A stretch of 64,000 nucleotides of DNA from JAYPUG01 sp038117265 (GCA_038117265.1 JAYOFO010000007.1:1-64000); one strand, 5' to 3'. Counted from the stretch's first letter, positions 48,677 through 60,908 are shown. Made by a program: numbers and translations. Notes: generated by a model from the sequence alone, not told the origin.

Positions 48677-49869
48677 TTCAGGCGGACCTTCCCGACGACT
48701 GCGCGGCCCGGCCGCGCCGAATCTCGGTCCTGGGCGCGACCGGCTCGATCGGCAGCAGCACGCTCGACCTGGTGCGGCGCAACCGCGACCGGTTTGAGGT
48801 GGTGGCGCTGACGGCCCACACCAGCGCCGGCGATCTGGCGGCACTGGTGCGCGAGTTCGAGCCCGAGGTCGCGGCGCTCTCCGATCATGCGGCCGGCCAG
48901 GCGCTGTCGGACATGCTGGCCGGGGCAGGGCGCACCGAGGTCGTTTTCGGTGCCGATGCGCTGGTCGAGGCGGCCGCGCGGCCGGCCGACCTGATCGTGG
49001 CGGGCATCGTCGGCGCCGCCGGGCTCGGCGCCACGCTCGCCGCCATCCGTCAGGGAACCGCTGTTGCGTTGGCCAACAAGGAGAGCCTGGTCTGCGCGGG
49101 CGATCTGGTGCTCGCCGAGCGCCGGCGCGCCGGCGCCACGCTGCTGCCGCTCGATTCCGAGCACAACGCCATCTTCCAGGTCTTCGAGAACGAGAATGCG
49201 GCCGACGTCGAGAAGCTGATCCTCACCGCATCGGGCGGCCCGTTCCGCACCTGGTCGCGCGAACGCATGGCGGCGGCGACGCCCGACGAGGCGGTGGCCC
49301 ACCCCAACTGGTCGATGGGGCGCAAGATTTCGGTCGATTCCGCGACCATGATGAACAAGGGGCTGGAGCTGATCGAGGCGGCCTACCTGTTCCCCGTGGC
49401 CGAGCCGAACATCGAGATCCTGGTCCACCCGCAATCGGTTGTGCACTCCATGGTCGCCTATGTCGACGGCTCGGTGCTGGCACAGATGGGGACACCCGAC
49501 ATGCGCGTGCCCATCGCGCACGCCCTGGCCTGGCCGGCGCGCATGGAGACGCCGGCCGCGCGCCTCGACCTCGCCGCCATCGGCGCGCTGGAGTTCGAGC
49601 CGCCCGACCTCGCGCGTTTTCCCGCGCTCGGGCTGGCGCGCGCGGCATTGGCCGAGGGGCGCGGTGCGCCCGTCGTCCTGAACGCGGCGAACGAGGTGGC
49701 CGTGGAGCGCTTCCTCGACGGCGCGATCGGATTCCTGGATATCGCGGCGATTGTCGAAGGCACGCTGGAGGCCGTCGCATCGCATGCGGTGGCTTCGCTC
49801 GAAGACTTCCGCGCGCTCGATTCCGAGAGCCGCAGAATCGCGGAAACGCTTGTAAAATCGATCCTTTAA
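48667..49869 (+). CDS. dxr: 1-deoxy-D-xylulose 5-phosphate reductoisomerase
   Basis: 400 residues. NADPH site GATGSIG is at 23-29. LANKESLVCAGDLVL, LLPLDSEHNAIFQ and HPNWSMGRKISVDSATMMNK are the metal and substrate loops. It catalyses the committed step of the MEP isoprenoid pathway, upstream of UppS. Confidence 0.96.
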   Translation: MALIQADLPDDCAARPRRISVLGATGSIGSSTLDLVRRNRDRFEVVALTAHTSAGDLAALVREFEPEVAALSDHAAGQALSDMLAGAGRTEVVFGADALVEAAARPADLIVAGIVGAAGLGATLAAIRQGTAVALANKESLVCAGDLVLAERRRAGATLLPLDSEHNAIFQVFENENAADVEKLILTASGGPFRTWSRERMAAATPDEAVAHPNWSMGRKISVDSATMMNKGLELIEAAYLFPVAEPNIEILVHPQSVVHSMVAYVDGSVLAQMGTPDMRVPIAHALAWPARMETPAARLDLAAIGALEFEPPDLARFPALGLARAALAEGRGAPVVLNAANEVAVERFLDGAIGFLDIAAIVEGTLEAVASHAVASLEDFRALDSESRRIAETLVKSIL

Positions 49870-49926
49870 CGCCACTTCAAGCTTTGCGCGCCATGCTCGG
49901 CTAGCGCGGCAGAGGAGCGAATCGCG

Positions 49927-51045
49927 ATGGGCGGCATCGTCGAGACGATATTCTGGTTCCTGGTGGTCCTGACGCCGCTCGTGTTCGTTCACGAGTTCGG
50001 CCACTACGGGTTTGCGCGCCGGGCCGGAGTCCGCGTAGAGGTGTTCTCGGTGGGGTTCGGCCGCGAGCTCTTCGGCTTTACCGACAAGGCCGGGACGCGC
50101 TGGAAGTTCAGCCTGATCCCGTTCGGCGGCTATGTGAAGATGTTCGGCCAGAGCGACCTCGGGCCCGACAATGACGGGGCCGAAATGACGGCCGAGGAGC
50201 GCGAGGTCGCGTTCCTGTCGAAGAAACTGTCCCAGAAAACGGCGATCGTTGCGGCGGGGCCGCTCGCAAACCTCCTGTTCGCCATCCTCATCTTCACCGG
50301 CCTGTTCGCGACGGTCGGGCAACCCTTCACGCCGGCCAAGGTGTCGCAGGTGGTGCCCGGATCCGCCGCGGAGGCGGCCGGCATCCTGGCCGACGATGTG
50401 TTCGTCGAGGTGGCCGGGCGCTCGATCGCGCGGTTCGAGGAGGTGCAGCAGCTGATCCGCCTGCATCCCGGGATTCCCGTCGAGGTCGTCGTCGAACGCG
50501 CCGGGCAGCGGGTCGTCCTGTCGGCGACGCCCGGCGTGAGCGTGCTGCCCGACGGACTCGGCGACGAGGCGCGAATCGGTGTCCTCGGCGTGCGCGGTCT
50601 GGAGCGGGCGTTCGAGCGTCACGATATCGCGAGCGCGGGATGGCAGGCGGTGCGCGAGACGTTGCGCCTGATCTCGGTGACCGTGACGGCGATCGGACAG
50701 ATCGTGGGCGGCGACCGCAGCGCCAAGGAACTGGGCGGTCCCGTGCGAATCGCACAGATGTCGGACAGCGCCGCAGATGCCGGAATCTCCACGCTTGTGA
50801 TCTTCGCGGCGTTTCTTTCCATCAATCTCGGGCTGATCAATCTGCTGCCGATTCCGCTCCTCGATGGCGGGCATCTGCTGTTTTATGCCTACGAGGCGCT
50901 TTTCCGGCGCCCGCCCCGGCAATGGGCCCAGGAGCTCGGTCTCAAAATCGGGCTGGTTTTCGTCCTCGGCCTCATGCTATTCGCGACATTCAACGACATC
51001 GCCCGACTGCCGGTCGTCCAGCGGATTGTATCGCTGATCACCTAG
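49927..51045 (+). CDS. rseP: Site-2 protease RseP (membrane zinc metalloprotease)
   Basis: 372 residues. Zinc motif HEFGH is at residues 22-26 in the first membrane helix, and the third ligand lies in LLPIPLLDGGHLLF near the end. A single PDZ domain sits between about residues 120 and 200, where E. coli RseP has two. It cleaves anti-sigma factors and leftover signal peptides in the membrane. Ribosome site AGAGGAG lies just upstream. Confidence 0.95.
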   Translation: MGGIVETIFWFLVVLTPLVFVHEFGHYGFARRAGVRVEVFSVGFGRELFGFTDKAGTRWKFSLIPFGGYVKMFGQSDLGPDNDGAEMTAEEREVAFLSKKLSQKTAIVAAGPLANLLFAILIFTGLFATVGQPFTPAKVSQVVPGSAAEAAGILADDVFVEVAGRSIARFEEVQQLIRLHPGIPVEVVVERAGQRVVLSATPGVSVLPDGLGDEARIGVLGVRGLERAFERHDIASAGWQAVRETLRLISVTVTAIGQIVGGDRSAKELGGPVRIAQMSDSAADAGISTLVIFAAFLSINLGLINLLPIPLLDGGHLLFYAYEALFRRPPRQWAQELGLKIGLVFVLGLMLFATFNDIARLPVVQRIVSLIT

Positions 51046-51102
51046 CCTCTAAGGCTTTGACCGAAAAGAAAAACGGGCGGCCGACAGGACTGGGACGGGC
51101 GC

Positions 51103-53403
51103 GTGATATCCCGCATTGGCAAGTTCGCATGGTTTCTCGCCCTGTTGCTGGGCGCGGTTCCGATTTCGTTCGCCGGCACCGCGGCGATGGCGCAGTCGCA
51201 TGCGGGCGGTACCGTCGATGAAATCCGGGTGCTCGGCACCCAGCGCATCGACCCGTCGACCGTCAACGCCTACATGCAGATCAAGCCGGGCGAAACCTAC
51301 GATGCGGCCAAGGTCGACGAATCCCTCAAGAACCTCTTCAACACCGGCCTGTTCGCTGATGTCTCCCTGCGCCGCGAGGGCGACGCGCTGATCGTGCAGG
51401 TGGTCGAGAACCCGATCATCAACCGCATCGCGTTCGAGGGAAATCGCAAGATCGACGACGACGCCTTAACCGAGGAAGTCACCTTGCGCCCACGCGTGGT
51501 CTATACGCGGACCAAGGTGCAGACGGACGTGCAGCGACTGCTCGACATCTATCGGCGGTCGGGCCGGTTCGCGGCGACCGTGGATCCGAAGGTGATCCAG
51601 CTGCCGGAGAACCGGGTCGATCTGGTCTTCGAGATCAACGAAGGAGAGCGTACGGGCATCCGTGCGATCAATTTCATCGGCAACCGGGAGTTTTCCGACG
51701 GCGACCTGCGCGAAGTCATCCAGACCGTCGAGACGACGTTCTACAAGATCTTCAGCTCGAACGACACGTACGACCCGGACCGCCTGTCGTTCGACCGCGA
51801 GCTGTTGCGCCGGTTCTACCTGTCCGAGGGGTTTGCCGACTTCCGCGTGGTCTCGGCGATCGCGGAACTGACCGACGACCGCGAGGATTTCATCGTCACC
51901 TTCACCGTCGACGAGGGGCCGCTCTACAGTTTCGGCACGCTCGATGTTGCGAGCCAGCTGCGCGGGGTCGAGGGGCAGGACCTTTCGGGGCTGATCGCCT
52001 CGGAGCCGGGCGAGACCTACAACGCCGAGGAAGTGGAATCGACGGTCCAGTCGATCACGGACTCCCTGGGGGAGCGGGGGTTCGCGTTCGTCGACGTGCG
52101 CCCGCGGGTCAACCGCAACCGCGACGACCGCAAGATCGACGTCACCTATGAGGTGCGCGATGGCCCGCGGGTCTTCGTCGAGCGGATCGACATCAGCGGC
52201 AATGTGCGCACGCTGGACGAGGTGGTCCGGCGCGAGTTCTCGATTGTGGAAGGCGACGCCTTCAACACCGCGCGCCTGCGCCGGACACGCCAGCGGCTGC
52301 AGAACCTGCGCTTCTTCTCCCGGGTCGACGTGAACAACTCTCCCGGCTCCGCCACCGACCGGACGGTCGTGACGGTGAACGTCGAGGAGAAATCGACGGG
52401 CGAACTCATGATCGGTGCCGGGTTCTCGTCGGAGGCCGGCGCCCTGGCCGACCTGTCGATCCGCGAGCGCAATCTGCTCGGGCGCGGCCAGGATCTGCGC
52501 ATCAGCACGACCCTGGCGACCAAGCAGCAGCAGATCGACCTGAGCTTTACCGAGCCGTACTTACTCGACCGCGAGCTGGCGGCAGGCTTCGATCTGTTCG
52601 TGCGGACCACCGACTTCGACGCGCGGAGCTCGTTCGAGCAGGACGAACTCGGTTTCGTTCTGCGCGCCGGCTACCAGCTCGCGCCCAACCTGCGGCACAC
52701 CGCGCGTTATACCCTGAAGCAGGACAAAATCACCGATATCTCGGCGACGGCGTCGCCGGCCATCCGCGCCCAGCAGGGCAAGTTCACGACGTCGTCGCTT
52801 GGAAACGAGTTCATGTACGACAGGCGCGACAACCGGTTCAATCCGACGGACGGCTATTTCGTGAGCTACGGCGTCAACCTGGCCGGTTTTGGCGGCTCCG
52901 AGCGGTTCCTGAAGAACGAGGTCGGCAGCGGCTTCTTCACGCCGCTCTTCGGCACCGGCCTGGTCATGGGCGTGCTGGGGGAAGTGGGGTTGCTGACGGA
53001 ACTCGACGGCGACGATATTCGGGTCTCGGATCGCTTCTTCCTGGGCGGCAAGCGCCTGCGCGGTTTCGAGGTCGGCGGCGTCTCGCCGCGCGACCTGCAG
53101 ACCGACGATGCGCTCGGCGGCACCAAATTCTATCGCGGATCGGCAGAAGTCGGCTTCCCGCTCGGCCTGCCCGAAGAATTCGACATCCGGGGCGCTATCT
53201 TCAGCGATTTCGGCAGTTCGTGGGGCGCCGACGATCCGTTCCCCAACATCGCCGACGATTCGTCGATTCGCGCGTCGGTCGGCATCGGCCTAGCCTGGGC
53301 GTCGCCGGCGGGGCCGGTTCGTGTCGACCTCGCGCGCGCCGTGAAGAAGGAAGAGTACGACGAAACCGAGTTCTTTGCGTTCAGCTTCGGAACACGGTTC
53401 TAA
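51103..53403 (+). CDS. bamA: Outer membrane protein assembly factor BamA
   Basis: 766 residues from a GTG at 51103. A signal peptide ends near residue 30 (FAGTAAMAQS). Five POTRA repeats span about residues 35-430. They are followed by a 16-strand beta barrel, with the conserved loop-6 motif RLRGFEVGG and a terminal phenylalanine (FSFGTRF). It inserts beta-barrel proteins into the outer membrane. skp follows 12 bases on. Confidence 0.97.
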   Translation: MISRIGKFAWFLALLLGAVPISFAGTAAMAQSHAGGTVDEIRVLGTQRIDPSTVNAYMQIKPGETYDAAKVDESLKNLFNTGLFADVSLRREGDALIVQVVENPIINRIAFEGNRKIDDDALTEEVTLRPRVVYTRTKVQTDVQRLLDIYRRSGRFAATVDPKVIQLPENRVDLVFEINEGERTGIRAINFIGNREFSDGDLREVIQTVETTFYKIFSSNDTYDPDRLSFDRELLRRFYLSEGFADFRVVSAIAELTDDREDFIVTFTVDEGPLYSFGTLDVASQLRGVEGQDLSGLIASEPGETYNAEEVESTVQSITDSLGERGFAFVDVRPRVNRNRDDRKIDVTYEVRDGPRVFVERIDISGNVRTLDEVVRREFSIVEGDAFNTARLRRTRQRLQNLRFFSRVDVNNSPGSATDRTVVTVNVEEKSTGELMIGAGFSSEAGALADLSIRERNLLGRGQDLRISTTLATKQQQIDLSFTEPYLLDRELAAGFDLFVRTTDFDARSSFEQDELGFVLRAGYQLAPNLRHTARYTLKQDKITDISATASPAIRAQQGKFTTSSLGNEFMYDRRDNRFNPTDGYFVSYGVNLAGFGGSERFLKNEVGSGFFTPLFGTGLVMGVLGEVGLLTELDGDDIRVSDRFFLGGKRLRGFEVGGVSPRDLQTDDALGGTKFYRGSAEVGFPLGLPEEFDIRGAIFSDFGSSWGADDPFPNIADDSSIRASVGIGLAWASPAGPVRVDLARAVKKEEYDETEFFAFSFGTRF

Positions 53404-53415
53404 CGGAGTTCATCC

Positions 53416-54012
53416 ATGCGTAGCAAACAGATCGCAATAGCGTTGTCGCTCATCGTGGCGCTTCTCGTTGCGACGGGGGCGGACGCCCAAGACAAGCCTA
53501 AATCTCTGAAGCCGCCGGTGCCGTCGATTGCCATCGTCGATATCGAGGTGATCATGAGCCAGTCGCTGGCCGTGCAGTCGGCGCGAACCCAGATCGACCA
53601 GATTGCGGGCGACCTCCAGCAGACCATAGCGGCCGAGGAAGAAAAGCTTCGCGCCGAGGAAGAGGCGCTGCGGCAGCAGCGCACGCTCCTGACGCCGGAG
53701 GTCTATGCCGAGCGGCGCCAGGCGCTGCAGGAACGGGCCGCACAGCTGCAGCAGCGCGCGCGCGCCCTGCGCCAGACCATCGATCGCGGCATGGCCCAGA
53801 CCATGCAGCTTACCCAGCGTGTCCTTTTCGAGGAGATCGGCAAGCTGGCCGAGGAGATCGGGGTGAACCTGGTCCTGCCGCGCTCGCAGATCGTGGTCGC
53901 CATCGATTCCTACAATATCTCGGAAGAAGCGTTGAAGCGCCTCAATGCCCGCCTGTCGGAAGTCGAGATGGCGCTCGAGCGCAAGGATCCCGCCGAACCC
54001 GGCAAGAAGTAG
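53416..54012 (+). CDS. skp: OmpH/Skp family periplasmic chaperone
   Basis: 198 residues. A signal peptide ([19 protein letters not shown], cut near GADAQ) is followed by [19 protein letters not shown] and a long charged coiled coil (residues about 60-130) forming the tentacles. The Skp trimer carries unfolded outer-membrane proteins to BamA, whose gene lies just before it. Confidence 0.92.
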   Translation: MRSKQIAIALSLIVALLVATGADAQDKPKSLKPPVPSIAIVDIEVIMSQSLAVQSARTQIDQIAGDLQQTIAAEEEKLRAEEEALRQQRTLLTPEVYAERRQALQERAAQLQQRARALRQTIDRGMAQTMQLTQRVLFEEIGKLAEEIGVNLVLPRSQIVVAIDSYNISEEALKRLNARLSEVEMALERKDPAEPGKK

Positions 54013-54019
54013 CGCTGCG

Positions 54020-55042
54020 ATGGCCGACCCGCGTTTCTTTTCCGCGAGAGGTCCGTTCCGCCTGGCCGAACTCGCCGGGATCGCGGGTGGTGAGCTGGCC
54101 GACGGCAGCGATCCCGACCTCGTCCTGTCCGACGTCGCGCCTTTGTCGGTGGCCGGCGCGCAGCATCTGAGCTTTCTCGACAACCGAAAATATGTCGATG
54201 CCTTCCTGGCGTCCGGGGCGGCGGCCTGCGTCGTGGCGCCCGAGTTCGTCGAACGCGCGCCGGAGGGCATGGCGCTCATCGTGGCCGAGGACCCGTACCG
54301 CGCCTACGCCCGTGTCGCGGCGGCGTTCTATCCCGTCGAGCGTGGCGACGGAACGGTGCACTCCGGCGCACATGTGGCGCCCGATGCCACGCTCGGCGCG
54401 AACGTCTCGATCGGGCCGGCCGCCGTTGTCGAGTCCGGCGCCATCCTCGGGCCCAACGTCGTCATCGAGGCCGGGGCCGTGATCGGCCGCGGTGTTGCCG
54501 TCGGCGCCGACACCGTGATCGGCAGCAATGCGAGCCTGTCCCATTGCGAGATCGGCGCGCGTTGCCAGATTCATCCCGGTGTTCGCATCGGGACGCGCGG
54601 TTTCGGCTTCGCCATGTCGCCCGAAGGCCACCTCGACGTGCCGCAGCTGGGGCGGGTCATTGTCGGAAACGATGTCGAGGTCGGCGCTAACTCGACGATC
54701 GACCGCGGCGCCGGGCCCGACACGATCATCGGCGACGGGTGCAAGATTGATAATCTGGTACAGATCGGGCACAACGTCCGCATGGGGCGCGGATGTGTCG
54801 TCGTGGCCCAGGCCGGTGTCGCGGGTAGTGCGGAGCTCAAGGATTTCGTGGTGCTTGCGGCGCAGTCCGGTGTAGCCGGGCACATCACCATCGCGCCGGG
54901 AACCCAGCTCGCCGCACGCAGCGGCATCATGCGGGACACAGAGCCCGGCGCAAAACTTGCCGGAAACCCTGCCATCGAGGCGCGGGAGTATTTTCGGCAG
55001 ATGGCGGTGTTGGCCAAGCTGACGAAGGACCGTAAGGCCTAG
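54020..55042 (+). CDS. lpxD: UDP-3-O-(3-hydroxyacyl)glucosamine N-acyltransferase
   Basis: 340 residues from the ATG at 54020. An N-terminal uridine-binding domain ([19 protein letters not shown]) is followed by a left-handed beta helix of hexapeptide repeats and [18 protein letters not shown] with the catalytic histidine. It adds the second acyl chain in lipid A synthesis. Confidence 0.96.
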   Translation: MADPRFFSARGPFRLAELAGIAGGELADGSDPDLVLSDVAPLSVAGAQHLSFLDNRKYVDAFLASGAAACVVAPEFVERAPEGMALIVAEDPYRAYARVAAAFYPVERGDGTVHSGAHVAPDATLGANVSIGPAAVVESGAILGPNVVIEAGAVIGRGVAVGADTVIGSNASLSHCEIGARCQIHPGVRIGTRGFGFAMSPEGHLDVPQLGRVIVGNDVEVGANSTIDRGAGPDTIIGDGCKIDNLVQIGHNVRMGRGCVVVAQAGVAGSAELKDFVVLAAQSGVAGHITIAPGTQLAARSGIMRDTEPGAKLAGNPAIEAREYFRQMAVLAKLTKDRKA

Positions 55043-55070
55043 GTTTGTAGGGAGCGCCTGTCGCCGAACA

Positions 55071-55553
55071 ATGGATTCGAAAGTCGAACACGCCCAGTCG
55101 AACGACAACGCCCGCGAGGCCGTCGATATCCTCGAGGTGATGGAGATGATTCCCCATCGCCAGCCGTTCCTGATGATCGACAAGGTCGAGGACATCGTCG
55201 TGCGTCAGAGTGCGACGGGCATCAAGAACGTTACCATAAACGAGCCCTTTTTCCTCGGCCATTTCCCGGTTCGGCCCGTCATGCCCGGCGTGCTGATCAT
55301 CGAGGCGATGGCCCAGACGGCCGCCGTGCTCGTCGTCGAGACGCTGGGCGAAGACGCGCTCGGCAAGCTCGTCTATTTCATGACCATCGAGAATGCGCGG
55401 TTCCGCAAGCCCGTCGTTCCGGGCGATCAGCTGAAGCTGTTCGTCGCGATCCAGCGCAACCGGGGCAATGTCTGGAAGTTCAGCGGCGTCGCCAAGGTCG
55501 GCGACGTGACCGTCGCCGAGGCGATCTATTCCGCAATGATCATGGATCCCTGA
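55071..55553 (+). CDS. fabZ: 3-hydroxyacyl-ACP dehydratase FabZ
   Basis: 160 residues, hot-dog fold. Catalytic His64 lies in [12 protein letters not shown] and Glu78 in IIEAMAQ. It dehydrates hydroxyacyl-ACP in fatty acid synthesis and competes with LpxA and LpxD for hydroxyacyl-ACP, which explains its place between their genes. Its stop overlaps the lpxA start. Confidence 0.96.
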   Translation: MDSKVEHAQSNDNAREAVDILEVMEMIPHRQPFLMIDKVEDIVVRQSATGIKNVTINEPFFLGHFPVRPVMPGVLIIEAMAQTAAVLVVETLGEDALGKLVYFMTIENARFRKPVVPGDQLKLFVAIQRNRGNVWKFSGVAKVGDVTVAEAIYSAMIMDP

Positions 55554-56353
55554 TGGCGTCGATTCATCCCACGGCGGTCATCGAGGACGGCGCGTCCCTC
55601 GGCAAGGATGTCGATATCGGTCCCTATTGCGTGGTCGGTGGCCAGGTGTCGCTGGGCGACGGCGTTCGCCTGCACAGCCACGTGGTCGTCGGCGGGCGCA
55701 CCGCGATCGGAGAGCAGAGCGAGATCTTCCCGTTCGCCTCGATCGGGCTGCAGCCCCAGGACCTGAAGTTCGCGGGCGAGGCGTCCGAACTGGTCATCGG
55801 CGCGCGGAACAAGATCCGCGAACACGTCACCATGAACCCGGGCACGGCCGGCGGCGGCCTGATCACGCGGGTCGGCGACGACTGCCTGTTCATGGTCGCA
55901 GCACATGTCGCCCATGACTGCATCGTGGGCAACCATGTGATCCTGGCCAACAACGCGACCCTGGCCGGGCACGTCCATGTCGGCGATTTCGCCATCATCG
56001 GCGGGCTGGCGGCGGTGCACCAGTTCGTGCGGATCGGCGCCCACGCCATGGTCGGCGGGATGTCGGGCGTCGAGAACGATCTGATCCCCTACGGGTCCGC
56101 CATGGGAGACCGTGCGCGTCTGCGCGGCCTCAACCTGGTGGGTCTGCAGCGGCGCAATTTCTCGCGCGACGACATCCACGATTTGCGGACGGCCTATCGC
56201 CTTCTGTTCGCCCAGGAGGGCACGATGCAGGAGCGCCTCGAGGACGTCGTGCAGCTCTATGCCGACAACGAGACCGTCATGGAGATCGTCGAATTCGTGC
56301 GTCACAACACGTCGCGCGCGATCCTGCAGCCCAAGTCCTCGAATGGCGCCTAA
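55553..56353 (+). CDS. lpxA: UDP-N-acetylglucosamine O-acyltransferase LpxA
   Basis: 266 residues. Hexapeptide-repeat beta helix with catalytic His121 in AHVAHDC and the acyl-ruler region around GGMSGVENDLIPYG. The C-terminal helical domain ends the protein. First step of lipid A synthesis. It overlaps lpxI by 11 bases. Confidence 0.96.
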   Translation: MASIHPTAVIEDGASLGKDVDIGPYCVVGGQVSLGDGVRLHSHVVVGGRTAIGEQSEIFPFASIGLQPQDLKFAGEASELVIGARNKIREHVTMNPGTAGGGLITRVGDDCLFMVAAHVAHDCIVGNHVILANNATLAGHVHVGDFAIIGGLAAVHQFVRIGAHAMVGGMSGVENDLIPYGSAMGDRARLRGLNLVGLQRRNFSRDDIHDLRTAYRLLFAQEGTMQERLEDVVQLYADNETVMEIVEFVRHNTSRAILQPKSSNGA

Positions 56354-57191
56354 GCTCGGTATCCTCGCCGGCGGCGGCCCGCTGCCCGGATACCTGATCG
56401 AGGCCTGCCGCGTGTCCGACCGACCGGTCTTCGTCGTCGCGTTCGAGGGGCAGGCGGATGCCGACGTCATCGGCGATGCCCCCCACGCGTGGGTCCGGCT
56501 CGGGGCCGCCGAGGAGGCGCTGGGGCGCCTGCGCGCGGAACGGGTCGAGGAGATCGTCATGGCGGGGCCGGTGCGCCGCCCGACGCTTGCCGAACTGCGG
56601 CCCGACCGCCGCGCCGCCCGGTTTCTCGCGCGCGGGCTCCTGAACAAGGGAGACAACGGCCTGCTCGGCGCGATCGTGCGGACGCTCGAGGAGGAAGAGG
56701 GATTTCGCGTCGTGGGGGCAGACTCCGTTCTCGCCGACCTCAAGGCGCCCGAGGGGCCGTTCGGGAAACACGTACCCGACCGGGACGCGCGCGAGGACAT
56801 CGCGCTGGGCGTGCGCGTACTGCGCGAGACCGGCCGGCTCGACATCGGCCAGGCGGTCGTCGTCCAGCAGGGGATCGTGCTCGGGATCGAGGCGGCCGAG
56901 GGGACGCGGCGGCTGATCGAGCGCTGCGCGGAGCTGCGCCGCGAGGGCCGGGGCGGGGTGCTCGTGAAGCTCGCCAAGCCGGGCCAGGAGACGCGCGCCG
57001 ACCTGCCGGCGATTGGACCCGAGACCGTCGCGGCGGCAACCGCGTCGGGGCTCGCGGGCATCGCCGTGGGTGCGGGGGCGACCCTGGTGTTCGACCGGCA
57101 CGCGGTCACCGAAACGGCCGACGCGGCAGGGCTCTTCGTCGTCGGGATACGTCCGGGCGCCTTCGTTGCGGACTACGACACGGGGTCATGA
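56343..57191 (+). CDS. lpxI: UDP-2,3-diacylglucosamine pyrophosphatase LpxI
   Basis: 282 residues from the ATG at 56343. LGILAGGGPLPGYLIEAC at the N-terminus, MAGPVRRPTLAELRPD and the C-terminal DLPAIGPETV are typical of LpxI (formerly DUF1009). It hydrolyses UDP-diacylglucosamine to lipid X. It replaces LpxH of gammaproteobacteria in alphaproteobacteria. Confidence 0.94.
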   Translation: MAPKLGILAGGGPLPGYLIEACRVSDRPVFVVAFEGQADADVIGDAPHAWVRLGAAEEALGRLRAERVEEIVMAGPVRRPTLAELRPDRRAARFLARGLLNKGDNGLLGAIVRTLEEEEGFRVVGADSVLADLKAPEGPFGKHVPDRDAREDIALGVRVLRETGRLDIGQAVVVQQGIVLGIEAAEGTRRLIERCAELRREGRGGVLVKLAKPGQETRADLPAIGPETVAAATASGLAGIAVGAGATLVFDRHAVTETADAAGLFVVGIRPGAFVADYDTGS

Positions 57192-58378
57192 GCGCCGAGG
57201 CCGCGCCTTCCGCGGAAGCCCCGCTGCACGTCTACATCATCGCGGGCGAACCGTCGGGCGACGTCATCGGCGGCCGGCTGATCGCCGCGCTGCGCGAGTC
57301 CTGTGACGGGCAACTCCGCGTCTCGGGTGTCGGCGGCCCGGAGATGGAGCGCGCGGGCCTGTCGAGCCTGTTTCCCTACGGCGAGCTGTCGATCATGGGG
57401 ATCTTCGAGGTCCTGCCGAGCATTCCGCGCCTGCTGCGCCGCATGCGCGCGGTCGCCGCGGACATTGAGCGCGCCGCGCCCGATGTCGTCGTGACGATCG
57501 ACTCGCCGGGCTTCGTCTTCGGCGTGATCCGCCGCCTGCGGACCCGCGATTGCCCGCGCGTGCACTATGTCGCGCCGACCATCTGGGCCTGGCGGGCGGG
57601 GCGCGTGCGCAAGTTCCGCCGCCATTTCGATCATCTGCTCGCGCTGTTTCCGTTCGAGCCGACCCTGTTCGAGGCCGCCGGCATGCCGTGCACCTTCGTC
57701 GGCCATCCGGTCGCCGAGGGTGCGGTCGATGCCGCCGACGGTGCGGCCTTCCGCGCCCGGCACGGGATTGCCCCCGATGCCACGGTGCTCTGTCTCCTGC
57801 CGGGCAGCCGGCGGGGCGAGATCGCGCGCATCGGCCCGGTGGCGCGGGCCGCCATGGCCGACATTCTCGCGGCGCATCCCGGGCTGACCGTGGTCGTGCC
57901 AGCCGCGCCGAACGTTCGCCGCGACGTCGAGGCGCTCGTCGCCGGTCTGGGGAGGAACGTCGTCCTGGTCGATGGGGCCGGCGAGCGCTACGACGCGTTT
58001 GCCGCGTCCGACCTGGCGCTCGCGACCTCGGGCACGGTCACCCTGGAACTGGCGCGGGCCGGCGTGCCGACCGTGGTGATGTACCGGATCGGCTGGCTGA
58101 CGGGCAAAATTGCGCGGCGGATGATTCGCGTGCGCCACGCCTCGATCGTGAACATCGTCGCCGACCGCGAAATCCTGCCCGAGTTCCTGCAGTCGCGCTG
58201 CCGCGTCGAACCGATCGCGCAAGCGGTCATCGGCCTGCTCGGCGATCCCGAGCGCCGGAAGGCGATCGGCGCCGAGGCGGGACGCGTCGCGCGCGAGATG
58301 GGCGACGAGGACGAACGCCCCAGCGCGCGTGCCGCGCGCGTCGTGCGTGCGATTGCCGCGGGCCCGACGAGCCGGTAA
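57188..58378 (+). CDS. lpxB: Lipid-A-disaccharide synthase
   Basis: 396 residues from the ATG at 57188, which overlaps the lpxI stop. IIAGEPSGDVIGGRLIAAL, SIMGIFEVLPSIPRLLRRM and the GT-B-type LLPGSRRGEIARI are characteristic, followed by ATSGTVTLELARAGVPTVV. It joins lipid X to its UDP precursor. It ends the fifteen-gene run from rpsB. Confidence 0.96.
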   Translation: MSAEAAPSAEAPLHVYIIAGEPSGDVIGGRLIAALRESCDGQLRVSGVGGPEMERAGLSSLFPYGELSIMGIFEVLPSIPRLLRRMRAVAADIERAAPDVVVTIDSPGFVFGVIRRLRTRDCPRVHYVAPTIWAWRAGRVRKFRRHFDHLLALFPFEPTLFEAAGMPCTFVGHPVAEGAVDAADGAAFRARHGIAPDATVLCLLPGSRRGEIARIGPVARAAMADILAAHPGLTVVVPAAPNVRRDVEALVAGLGRNVVLVDGAGERYDAFAASDLALATSGTVTLELARAGVPTVVMYRIGWLTGKIARRMIRVRHASIVNIVADREILPEFLQSRCRVEPIAQAVIGLLGDPERRKAIGAEAGRVAREMGDEDERPSARAARVVRAIAAGPTSR

Positions 58379-58417
58379 AACCGGGTCAGGACGGGTTTTG
58401 GTGGAGGAGGGTGCATC

Positions 58418-58827
<410 letters not shown>

Positions 58828-58831
<4 letters not shown>

Positions 58832-59322
58832 GCGAGACCAAGCGCACCGCGTCCGAGATGGTGATCGATCCGGCAACCCTGCCGGAGGAATCCGCCAGCC
58901 CCTATCCGGCACCCTATGACGAGCTGGTGCGCGGACGCCACCGCCGGCGGCTGTCGCCCGCCCTGGGGCTGCAGGCCTATGGCGTGAACATCGTGCGGAT
59001 CGAGCCGGGCCGCCAGTCCTCGGCGCGCCACTGGCATTCGCGGCAGGACGAGTTCGTCTACGTCCTCGAGGGCGATGTGGTGCTTGTGACGGACGAGGGC
59101 GAAACGCCGCTCAGGGCCGGCATGGCGGCCGGGTTCCCGGCGGGCAGTCCCAACGGCCACACGATCGCGAACCGGTCGGACCGCGATGCGTTCGTCCTCG
59201 AAGTGGGCGACCGCCCGCGCGAGGAGGACGTCACCTATCCCGACATCGACATGTCGAACCAGGTGCGCGACCGCAAGCCGAACTTCCTGCGCAAGGACGG
59301 AACGGCCTTCAGCAAGGCCTGA
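58828..59322 (+). CDS. Cupin domain protein coupled to glyoxalase I
   Basis: 164 residues starting in the gloA stop (ATGA). The cupin core has RHWHSRQDEFVYVLEGDVVL, then FPAGSPNGHTIANRS, giving the His/Glu metal site of the cupin_2 family. A long tail (YPDIDMSNQVRDRKPNFL) follows. The overlap suggests it works with or is regulated with GloA, but its substrate is unknown. Confidence 0.8.
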
Positions 59323-59331
59323 GCGCGCGGG

Positions 59332-59520
59332 TCAGGCCAGCGACAGGATCGCGACCAGCAGCACCAGGCAGACGAGCGCGGCGACCCAGCGGGTGCGGAA
59401 CGCCGTTGGCGGCGTGTCCGTGAGATTCCGGCCCGTTATCGGGGCCCAGCCATCCTCGACCGAGAGCGGCCCCGACTGCCGGCGGGCGTTGGGCGCGCGC
59501 GCCTGCCTGCGCAGGGCCAC
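59332..59520 (-). CDS. Small protein with C-terminal membrane helix, coupled to gltA
   Basis: 62 residues from a GTG at 59520, five bases after the gltA stop on the same strand. The first half is basic; then comes SVEDGWAPITGRNLTD and one hydrophobic helix at the very end (WVAALVCLVLLVAILSLA), which would make it tail-anchored. It resembles no family I know. The tight spacing after gltA is the main support. Confidence 0.4.
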   Translation of the reverse strand: MALRRQARAPNARRQSGPLSVEDGWAPITGRNLTDTPPTAFRTRWVAALVCLVLLVAILSLA

Positions 59521-59525
59521 GCCGG

Positions 59526-60827
<1,302 letters not shown>

Positions 60828-60908
60828 GGAAATATACTCCCCCGAGAATACGCGCGGATGCATGCGGCCAACGGCATGCCCGGCGAGCCAGTGCTTATGT
60901 TGCGCTGC

